From contig CAMYKE010000015.1 of assembly GCA_947258895.1 (NCBI GenBank), positions 1-10,676 of the forward strand: 10,676 nucleotides of DNA, written 5' to 3'. The notes below the pieces were generated by a model. The model worked only from the letters and a program-made list of their open reading frames with translations. It searched no databases and was not told the origin of the DNA. The DNA is from an uncultured Pseudomonadales bacterium (GTDB lineage Bacteria > Pseudomonadota > Gammaproteobacteria > Pseudomonadales > IMCC2047). This document shows positions 5,688 through 10,676 of the stretch, piece after piece (the stretch's first letter is position 1; each line of letters starts with the position of its first letter). A program made the translations under genes and the position numbers.

Positions 5688-7003
5688 TGGAAAATCTCGC
5701 GGAAGTCCGGTTATGGGAGCGACTGGTTGGGGCATTAGGGTACGACCCCGAGTCCGGATTCAGCACGTTCGAATTTGCCCCCGAGTGGCGTTCACGCGGT
5801 GTGGAGATCGCGCCGCTGCACATGCCACTGGCGACCACCAAATACCGCTTTCCCGGCCTGAACCCGGACACCTACCGCGGTCTGCCGCCGGTGTTCGCGG
5901 ATGCCCTGCCCGACGATTTTGGTAATGCCGTGATCGACGCCTGGCTGGCCCGGCAGGGCCGCGCTGCCGACAGCTTTACCCCCCTCGAGCGACTCCTCTA
6001 TAACGGCCTGCGCGGCATGGGCGCGCTGGAGTTTCGCCCGGCCGTCAAGCGCGACACCCAACCGATTGCCAACCTGGCGCTGGATTCGCTGGTCGCGATG
6101 GCACAGCAGGTACTGGATGAGCGCCTGAAATTGAATAACCCCGTGACCCGTGAGGGCGATGATGCCCTGCAGGCGATTCTGCAGGTGGGCACGTCCGCCG
6201 GCGGTGCCCGCGCCAAGGCGATAGTCGCCGTCAATGCGGGCCGCACCCAGATCCGATCCGGCCAGGTCGACGCCCCGCCCGGTTTCGAGCACTACCTCCT
6301 CAAGTTTGATGGCGTGGAGGAGCATAAGGCCGAGAGCGAAACCTTTGGCGATCCCCAGGGCTATGGACGCATGGAGTATGCCTATTACCTGATGGTACGG
6401 GATGCCGGCATCGACATCGCCGATTCGGAATTGCTGGTCGAGAACAAGCGCGCGCATTTCATGACCCGGCGTTTCGATCGCGCCGGCAACCGCAAACTGC
6501 ATTATGTGTCGCTGTGCGCCATGGACCACGCCGATTACAAAAAACCGGGCGCCTACAGCTACGAGCAGCTACTGGCCGTGGCCCGCCAGCTCAAGTTGCC
6601 CCGCGCCGACGCGATCGAGATCTTTCGGCGCATGGCGTTCAACGTGATCGCCCGCAACCACGACGACCACACCAAGAACTTCGGTTTTTTGATGGCCAAT
6701 GCGAACGCTGCGTGGCGCCTGTCGCCCGCGTTCGATGTCGCGTACAGCTATAAGAAGAGTTCTCCCTGGGTCAACTCCCACCAACTGACATTGAACGGCA
6801 AGCGAGATCATTTTGTGCGCAACGACCTGCTGGCGGTCGCCGCGTTGATTGGTAATTTCTCGCGCGAAGCGTCAACCACGATCGCCCGGATCGCGGAGGT
6901 GGTTCGCCAGTGGCCCCACTACGCGCACCAGGCCGGCGTTGCCGAATCCCTGCAACGGGAGGTACAAGGTAATCTGCGCATCGGCAAGGAGTTCGACTGG
7001 TAA
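5687..7003 (+). CDS. hipA: HipA-like Ser/Thr kinase toxin
   Basis: The 438-residue protein has the HipA layout: an N-terminal subdomain (about 1-120, with PLATTKYRFPGL, GLPPVFADALPDDFGN and ERLLYNGLRGMGALEF) and a HipA_C kinase domain. Residues 168-178, GTSAGGARAKA, form the Gly-rich loop that holds an autophosphorylatable Ser in many family members. YLLKFDG supplies the nucleotide-contacting Lys206. Residues 324-331, NHDDHTKN, are the catalytic loop, and SPAFD (346-350) holds the metal-binding Asp. All catalytic elements are intact. E. coli HipA phosphorylates glutamyl-tRNA synthetase and causes growth arrest; the target here is unknown, as related kinases hit other aminoacyl-tRNA synthetases. 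The ATG overlaps the hipB stop; a GTG at 5684 is an alternative. GGAG lies 10 bases upstream. Confidence 0.93.
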   Translation: MENLAEVRLWERLVGALGYDPESGFSTFEFAPEWRSRGVEIAPLHMPLATTKYRFPGLNPDTYRGLPPVFADALPDDFGNAVIDAWLARQGRAADSFTPLERLLYNGLRGMGALEFRPAVKRDTQPIANLALDSLVAMAQQVLDERLKLNNPVTREGDDALQAILQVGTSAGGARAKAIVAVNAGRTQIRSGQVDAPPGFEHYLLKFDGVEEHKAESETFGDPQGYGRMEYAYYLMVRDAGIDIADSELLVENKRAHFMTRRFDRAGNRKLHYVSLCAMDHADYKKPGAYSYEQLLAVARQLKLPRADAIEIFRRMAFNVIARNHDDHTKNFGFLMANANAAWRLSPAFDVAYSYKKSSPWVNSHQLTLNGKRDHFVRNDLLAVAALIGNFSREASTTIARIAEVVRQWPHYAHQAGVAESLQREVQGNLRIGKEFDW

Positions 7004-7115
7004 CAGTGGGGATCACGAAACCGGACGCGGCCTTTACCAAACCTGCGACGAAGTCGGCCACTCCCTGCGATTGATCCGTAGCTCACGGCCCCGACGTATA
7101 AAAGTTCGGCGGCAG

Positions 7116-7144
7116 TTACCGGGCGCTGACACCTGTGTTAGACT
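7116..7144 (+). promoter_or_regulatory. Possible promoter of the small membrane-protein operon
   Basis: TTACCG (7116-7121) and TAGACT (7139-7144) are separated by 17 bp and match the sigma-70 consensus at 3 and 4 of 6 positions. They lie about 40 bp upstream of the first small gene, in the 179-bp gap after hipA. The match is weak; an alternative TATAAA at 7097-7102 lacks a correctly spaced -35. Confidence 0.3.
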
Positions 7145-7182
7145 GGCCGCTGGCCAAGCCATGCAACTGTAATACAAACAAT

Positions 7183-7404
7183 ATGTTACCCAAATCTTTT
7201 ACGAATGTGCATGGCTTCCGCAAGGCGCTTGTCTTGTGCGGGATCGCGATGTTGCTGATCTCGCTGTTGCTCTTCACAGGCGGGCTGCTCGGGTTCTACA
7301 CCCTTCAAGCCGTCGTGTTTGCAGGCCAGTCTGTATTGAAAACCATCGCAAGTCTTGCCGTCGCAGGTTGTCTTGTCGCTGCGATTGGTTACGGGAATCA
7401 GTAA
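7183..7404 (+). CDS. Small two-helix membrane protein (73 aa)
   Basis: The reading frame from ATG 7183 encodes 73 residues beginning MLPKSFTNVHGFRKALV. Two hydrophobic segments are clear: about 14-38 (KALVLCGIAMLLISLLLFTGG) and about 50-68 (SVLKTIASLAVAGCLVAAIG). Basic residues before the first helix suggest an N-in, C-in hairpin in the inner membrane. No Shine-Dalgarno is visible; an upstream in-frame GTG at 7135 would add 16 non-hydrophobic residues and overlaps the putative promoter, so ATG 7183 is preferred. It is the first of three tiny genes in a row, 12 bp before the next. I do not recognise the family. It may be a subunit or accessory peptide of a membrane complex, but nothing shows which. 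Confidence 0.65.
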   Translation: MLPKSFTNVHGFRKALVLCGIAMLLISLLLFTGGLLGFYTLQAVVFAGQSVLKTIASLAVAGCLVAAIGYGNQ

Positions 7405-7416
7405 CGGGAGATAATA

Positions 7417-7596
7417 ATGTTCAAACCATCCGATTTTTTTATTCTACTGGCGGTAATGATTTCTTTTGCCGTATCCGGGTACCTGTGGTTTTCGGGGCAA
7501 CAACTGGAGGGGATATTTACCGCTATCTGGGTGCCATCCATACTGTGCTTTGGCATCTACTTCAAACTTGCGAGTTCGGGGGGGCGTAAGTCATGA
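7417..7596 (+). CDS. Small two-helix membrane protein (59 aa)
   Basis: The frame from ATG 7417 gives 59 residues: MFKPSDFFILLAVMISFAVS, a loop with GQQLEG, then IFTAIWVPSILCFGIYFKLA and a basic tail SSGGRKS. Two transmembrane helices are evident (about 7-25 and 33-51), and the basic C-terminus should face the cytoplasm. A GGGAG Shine-Dalgarno sits 6 bases before the ATG, the best ribosome site in this cluster, which strongly supports translation. The stop overlaps the next start as ATGA. Codon phase and hydrophobic periodicity also argue that it is real. Its function is unknown to me. Confidence 0.7.
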   Translation: MFKPSDFFILLAVMISFAVSGYLWFSGQQLEGIFTAIWVPSILCFGIYFKLASSGGRKS

Positions 7597-7724
7597 GCGA
7601 GGGAATGATTCTCGGCGTTGCGATTGCGGTCTTTACCCTGATGGTGATTGGCCTGGCACTCACCGTGCGCGAGTACCGGCAGACTATTCACCCCGTGGAG
7701 GAAAGGGACCAGAGCGAGCGTTGA
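7593..7724 (+). CDS. Small single-helix membrane protein (43 aa)
   Basis: Starting at the ATG that overlaps the previous stop (ATGA at 7593-7596), the frame encodes 43 residues. One transmembrane helix covers about residues 5-24 (MILGVAIAVFTLMVIGLALT), followed by a charged tail VREYRQTIHPVEERDQSER that ends at TGA 7722-7724. The four-base overlap implies translational coupling and a fixed stoichiometry with the 59-residue protein. Tiny single-helix proteins of this shape often serve as accessory subunits of membrane enzymes or transporters, but no partner enzyme is encoded here. Family not recognised. Confidence 0.6.
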   Translation: MSEGMILGVAIAVFTLMVIGLALTVREYRQTIHPVEERDQSER

Positions 7725-7738
7725 TGCAAGCACCGGGT

Positions 7739-7772
7739 GTGGGGGCGGAACATCGCCGGCCCCACCCTTTCA
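7739..7772 (+). terminator. Possible terminator of the small membrane-protein operon
   Basis: GTGGGGGCGG (7739-7748) pairs with CCGGCCCCAC (7756-7765) with one mismatch and a 7-base loop, followed by CCTTTCATT. It lies 14 bp after the last small gene. The stem is strong and GC-rich but the T tract is short, so this is a modest intrinsic terminator candidate. Confidence 0.45.
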
Positions 7773-8135
7773 TTGCGACCCGTCTACCGCCCGATTAACG
7801 TCCGCAAGCGGGGTGGCGGGCGTAACCGGAAACCTGCGCTGCCAAAGACCGAAACTTCCACGGCCAGATTCCAAACGGCACCCTCCACTCCAACCGAGCT
7901 GGCGGGTTGGCGATCAGCCATTTTTCCTTCGATCGATCCGGCATGTCCGGCGGCCATGGCCGCCGAAATAGTAGCCGCACCCGCCCAAGTCTAATCAAAC
8001 ACAGCCCTGTGCGTTCGCGCCTCGACCCGGATTGCATCCAGAGCTTGTTTCAACCCCACGGAGCGTTTATTCTTCCGTAACCACACCCCGTCCCGGGCGG
8101 CTGCCACTAAAAACAACCGCGGATAACCGTACACT
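7773..8135. other. Gene-free stretch with an 18-bp palindrome
   Basis: No convincing gene occupies this region. It contains a perfect 18-bp palindrome CGGCGGCCATGGCCGCCG (7948-7965) and a TCGATCGA palindrome (7929-7936). A minus-strand frame (stop at 7991) reads VWLRKNKRSVGLKQALDAIR, which looks protein-like, but it has no plausible start and runs into the GTPase gene; it may be a decayed gene tail. The palindrome would then lie just beyond its stop, where a terminator would be. Confidence 0.35.
8045..8073 (+). promoter_or_regulatory. Possible promoter of the dynamin-like gene
   Basis: TTGTTT (8045-8050) and TATTCT (8068-8073) have exact 17-bp spacing and match the sigma-70 hexamers at 3 and 4 of 6 positions. 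Transcription would start near 8080, about 55 bases before the ATG at 8136. Weak but the best candidate in the gap. Confidence 0.35.
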
Positions 8136-9650
8136 ATGGCCAAGAGCACCATCGATGAACGCATCAAACGACTGGAAGCGCATCTCAAACAGGAAAATCC
8201 GGTGCTGGCGGGCGCCGTGCAGAGTTTCCAGAAACTGGACCGCATTTCACGCAAGCTGGGGCTGAGTACTGACGAGGAGTCCTATGCGGCCCAGGTATCC
8301 TGGTGGCCGGTGGTCGCGATACTGGGGACTTTTTCTGCCGGCAAGTCTTCTTTTATTAACCAGTATACCGGGCAGGTGTTGCAACGTACCGGCAACCAGG
8401 CGATCGACGACAAGTTCTCGGTGATTTGCTACGGACCCGACGACACCCCGCAGGTGCTGCCCGGGCTGGCGCTCGACAGCGATCCCCGCCTGCCTTTCTA
8501 CCAGATCAGCGGCGACATCGAGTCGGTCGCAGAAGGCGAAGGTCGCCGGGTGGATTCCTACCTGCAACTCAAAACCTGCAAGTCTGAAAACCTGCGCGGC
8601 AAGATCTTTATCGATTCGCCAGGTTTCGATGCCGACCAGCAGCGCACCTCGACACTGCTGATCACCGACCATATCATCGGCCTGTCGGACCTGGTGCTGG
8701 TCTTTTTCGATGCTCGACACCCCGAGCCGGGGGCGATGGGCGATACCCTGCAACACCTGGTCTCGGATACCATCACCCGCCCGGACTCCAGCAAGTTCCT
8801 CTACATTCTCAACCAGATTGATACCACGGCACGAGAAGACAACCCCGAAGAGGTCGTGGGCGCCTGGCAACGCGCAATGGCCCAGCATGGCCTGACCGCC
8901 GGGCGTTTCTACCGTATCTATTCCCGCGACGCGGCATTGCCGATCGAAAACCCGGAGGTACGCGAACGACTGGAGCGCAAACGCGACGAGGACCTGACAG
9001 ACATTGAAACCCGAATTCACCAGGTTGAAGTGGAACGCGCCTACCGCATCATCGGCGTGCTGGAACAGAAAGCCAGGGATCTGCGCGACACGCTGGTGCC
9101 TCACATCACAGCCGCCCGCAAGCTATGGCGCAAACGAACCTTGTGGCTAAACCTGGCGGCGTTTGTCCCGCTGGTCTCCCTGTTCCTCGCCTGGAGCATA
9201 AGCGCGGGCTATTGGCAGGGAGCGGTGTTTACTCCGCTAACTACCTTCAATGAAGTCTCCCAGGCCATCATCATTGCGCTCGCGTTGGTGCTGGTGGGCT
9301 ACCTGTACGCATCACTGCGCAGCCTCGCGGGCCGCTGGGTGTTGCGGACCCTGGACCGTGACACCTCGCTGGGAGAAAATCAGGAAGCCGTGATCCGGGC
9401 ATTCAAGACCAACCTCAAGGCCTGGTGGCGATCCGCCGCATCCTCCCGGCCGCGCGGCTGGACCCGTCGCTCTCGCCGCCAGATTGAGGGGTTGCTGCGC
9501 GACGCGGACAGTTTTGTCCAGGCGCTGAATGACCGGTACGCCAGGCCGTCGGGACCGCCCGGCGGAGCCAAGGCCCTGGCGCGAGCCACCAGTGCGCCGC
9601 CGCAAGCGGTTCCGGATTCGCCAGCCATCTCAACCGGCGAGACAAAATAG
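8136..9650 (+). CDS. Membrane-anchored dynamin/EHD-type GTPase
   Basis: The 504-residue product has a dynamin-superfamily G domain. The P-loop GTFSAGKS is at residues 64-71, DSPGFD (160-165) is the G3 motif, and LNQID (225-229) takes the place of the G4 (N/T)KxD motif. Residues 1-55 are helical and charged. After the G domain come a charged, probably coiled helical segment (about 275-335) and two transmembrane helices (about 336-356 and 377-395). A basic region rich in Arg and Trp follows, then a Pro/Ala-rich disordered tail. The G4 has Gln where Lys is usual. This design, with EHD-like features, suggests nucleotide-dependent membrane remodelling or tethering at the inner membrane. No second dynamin gene is adjacent, unlike many bacterial dynamin pairs. 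The Shine-Dalgarno is weak (CGGA); the start is supported by the charged N-terminal helix. Confidence 0.82.
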   Translation: MAKSTIDERIKRLEAHLKQENPVLAGAVQSFQKLDRISRKLGLSTDEESYAAQVSWWPVVAILGTFSAGKSSFINQYTGQVLQRTGNQAIDDKFSVICYGPDDTPQVLPGLALDSDPRLPFYQISGDIESVAEGEGRRVDSYLQLKTCKSENLRGKIFIDSPGFDADQQRTSTLLITDHIIGLSDLVLVFFDARHPEPGAMGDTLQHLVSDTITRPDSSKFLYILNQIDTTAREDNPEEVVGAWQRAMAQHGLTAGRFYRIYSRDAALPIENPEVRERLERKRDEDLTDIETRIHQVEVERAYRIIGVLEQKARDLRDTLVPHITAARKLWRKRTLWLNLAAFVPLVSLFLAWSISAGYWQGAVFTPLTTFNEVSQAIIIALALVLVGYLYASLRSLAGRWVLRTLDRDTSLGENQEAVIRAFKTNLKAWWRSAASSRPRGWTRRSRRQIEGLLRDADSFVQALNDRYARPSGPPGGAKALARATSAPPQAVPDSPAISTGETK

Positions 9651-9654
9651 CTCT

Positions 9655-9720
9655 GCTCACTCCTTCTTCCCGCCGGGGAAAAGGTTGGGATGAGGGGACA
9701 TAGTTACAGCTTTGCCAATA
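9655..9720. repeat. Dispersed repeat remnants downstream of the dynamin-like gene
   Basis: The segment CCCGCCGGGGAAAAGGTTGG followed by GATGAGGGGACATAG resembles two kinds of dispersed intergenic repeat seen in proteobacteria (GAGAAGGTTGGGATGAGGG type and GGGGACATAG type). The GGGACATAG part recalls the arm GGGACGTAG at 3741-3749. No gene is present between 9651 and 9766. Identification rests on remembered patterns only. Confidence 0.35.
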
Positions 9721-9766
9721 GCCTGGCGGCGATTGCAGGTTTATTTTCTACATCGCCAATGTCCGG

Positions 9767-10405
9767 TTAACGCTTCACCCCGCGTCGGCTGGCAAGGCTG
9801 ATCACATTGGAGCGCGGCGCGGCAGCCGCCTTTTTCGCAGTCGGTTGCTTCCCCGTCACTAACCCGTCCAGTAACGACAGCATCGCTTTCATTGGCCAGA
9901 TACACTCCTTCCGGCCTTTTACCGTGCAGGGCCGGTCTGCCAGCCACACGCCCGCGCGGGAAGCCGACAATTCGCTGATGTTCACATTGTCATACCAGAG
10001 CATATGGTCGAAATCGCCTTTCATCTGGTTCATGGTTCCCTGCACCGAACGATTACAATCGGTATCTATCTGCAGGGGCTCCACGTGCTCCTGTACCGCA
10101 TCCAGGTGCCGCGCATTGGCGCCGCACTTCAACAGGGTATGAACCAGTGCATCCACAAACAGCCGGTCGAGGTTGGCAAAGTCCGGCCTGGTCAAACAGG
10201 ACATGAACACCGGGAACCGCGTCGTGTCGTGCACCAGGAGAATGCAATTACGCCGTTGCAACACTAGCAAGTTGCCATGCCAGGCGCCGAGCGGGCTTTC
10301 GGTTGTTCCTTTCTCCTTTCCGGCTTCCCTGCCCGCGCACAAATAACCCGCTGCATCGACGGGAAGTTTTGCAAGGAGCTTTTTGGTGGCGTGGAGTGTA
10401 ATCAT
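9767..10405 (-). CDS. DUF6933-like protein of unknown function
   Basis: The 212-residue protein begins MITLHATKKLLAKLP, followed by a variable stretch and WHGNLLVLQRRNCILLVHDTTRFPVFM. A helical part (FANLDRLFVDALVHTLLKCG) and the motif NRSVQGTMNQMKGDFDHML follow. The order (short basic N-terminal strand, W-h-L strand pair, Cys-I-L-L-V with an asparagine/histidine turn, then NR-x-x-x-G-x-MN) fits my memory of the DUF6933 family, which has no established activity. The last 35 residues are basic and probably disordered (GKQPTAKKAAAAPRS). There is no signal peptide or membrane helix. No Shine-Dalgarno precedes the ATG at 10405; instead a perfect AT palindrome abuts it. It follows a dioxygenase gene 104 bp upstream on the same strand. 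The family call is moderate and the gene call strong. Confidence 0.75.
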   Translation of the reverse strand: MITLHATKKLLAKLPVDAAGYLCAGREAGKEKGTTESPLGAWHGNLLVLQRRNCILLVHDTTRFPVFMSCLTRPDFANLDRLFVDALVHTLLKCGANARHLDAVQEHVEPLQIDTDCNRSVQGTMNQMKGDFDHMLWYDNVNISELSASRAGVWLADRPCTVKGRKECIWPMKAMLSLLDGLVTGKQPTAKKAAAAPRSNVISLASRRGVKR

Positions 10406-10407
10406 AA

Positions 10408-10453
10408 AGTTTTAAAACTATCTGTGTGACCGCTTTCGCGAGCAATCGTGGCC
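10408..10453 (-). promoter_or_regulatory. Possible promoter and palindrome of the DUF6933-like gene
   Basis: AGTTTTAAAACT (10408-10419) is a perfect 12-bp palindrome two bases upstream of the start codon. On the minus strand TTGCTC is followed after 17 bp by GATAGT, a weak sigma-70-like pair whose -10 overlaps the palindrome. Transcription would begin within about 10 bases of the ATG, giving a nearly leaderless message, consistent with the lack of a Shine-Dalgarno. Symmetry is certain, promoter use is inferred. Confidence 0.35.
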
Positions 10454-10509
10454 TGTTGCACGCGCGAACGGGTTAGACAAAAGCGCCGGGATGCAGGCTA
10501 GCTTCAGGG

Positions 10510-10676
10510 TTACCACAGATACATGCTCGACTTCTTTCTAATTATCCGTAGCTCAATCGACTTCGAACAGGGCGATGCCGCAAAACCGTAGCACACATGC
10601 AGCGGCAACAAGTGCTCCTCCCTGGGGTGACAATAACGCGCGTGCGGCGCGGCTTCCCAGTCTTCGAGCCGGGCCA
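10510..10676 (-). CDS. Class III extradiol (LigB/DODA-type) dioxygenase, C-terminal end
   Basis: The minus strand reads from the window edge as ARLEDWEAAPHARYCHPREE, continues HLLPLHVCYGFA and ends in KKSSMYLW before TAA (10510-10512), so 54 C-terminal residues are visible. The segment W-x-x-A-P-x-A-R-x-x-H-P-R-E-E-H-L-L-P-L is a hallmark of the DODA/YgiD branch of LigB-type ring-cleaving dioxygenases, where the HPxxEH histidine lies at the metal-containing active site. The C-terminal strand ending in an aromatic-rich LW is natural for this family, so I see no truncation. Substrates range from catechols to DOPA, and the substrate here is not deducible. The N-terminal part is outside the window. 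The DUF6933-like gene follows downstream. Confidence 0.8.
   Translation of the reverse strand, partial: ARLEDWEAAPHARYCHPREEHLLPLHVCYGFAASPCSKSIELRIIRKKSSMYLW

Noticed and set aside
5792..6529. 245-residue minus-strand open frame
   Set aside because: It is antisense to hipA, with composition typical of a complement shadow.
8247..9104. 285-residue minus-strand open frame
   Set aside because: It is antisense to the G domain of the dynamin-like gene, has no domain features, and arises from the codon bias of the real gene.
10510..10676. Apparent frameshift or truncation of the dioxygenase C-terminus
   Set aside because: The end after CYGFA looked unusual, but the final strand and the LW terminus fit the family, so the gene end is taken as natural.

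Overview
The window looks like a chromosomal segment of a gammaproteobacterium. The evidence is indirect: GC-rich genes with short AT-rich control regions, an outer-membrane beta-barrel protein with a signal peptide and C-terminal Phe (so a Gram-negative envelope), an NhaA Na+/H+ antiporter, a YeeE/YedE sulfur transporter, and degenerate dispersed repeats of a kind common in proteobacteria. The antiporter and the acidic outer-membrane protein would suit a saline or alkaline habitat, but that is inference. No genus can be named from the sequence alone. No rRNA, tRNA, CRISPR array or intact insertion sequence was seen.

Layout. 1-850: a partial minus-strand saccharopine dehydrogenase-like gene is divergent from an Lrp/AsnC regulator, a pairing that suggests local control of amino-acid (probably lysine-related) metabolism. 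A perfect inverted repeat lies across the regulator's start codon. 851-1122 carries a copy of a dispersed CATTGCGAG-type repeat. 1123-2827: a VOC-superfamily protein and NhaA, both minus strand. The Shine-Dalgarno of nhaA lies inside a perfect 10-bp hairpin. 3129-3707: an outer-membrane beta-barrel protein divergent from nhaA, convergent with a YeeE/YedE transporter (3772-4716, minus). An 11-bp inverted repeat spans the junction.

4735-5342 is a gene-free stretch with a MITE-like repeat pair and an AT-rich control region. It leads into a hipB-hipA toxin-antitoxin pair (5343-7003) with overlapping stop and start. 7183-7724 holds three consecutive tiny membrane-protein genes (73, 59 and 43 residues), the last two overlapping by ATGA; I assign no function. 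After a 411-bp gap with an 18-bp palindrome comes a membrane-anchored dynamin/EHD-type GTPase (8136-9650). At the right end, on the minus strand, are a DUF6933-like protein and the C-terminus of a class III extradiol (LigB/DODA-type) dioxygenase, cut by the window edge.

The genes form small independent units rather than one pathway. The observations most worth pursuing are the three-gene micro-operon, the nhaA leader hairpin, the operator-like repeat at the Lrp start, and the membrane-anchored dynamin-like GTPase. I found no clear multi-gene defence or biosynthetic system beyond the HipBA module.
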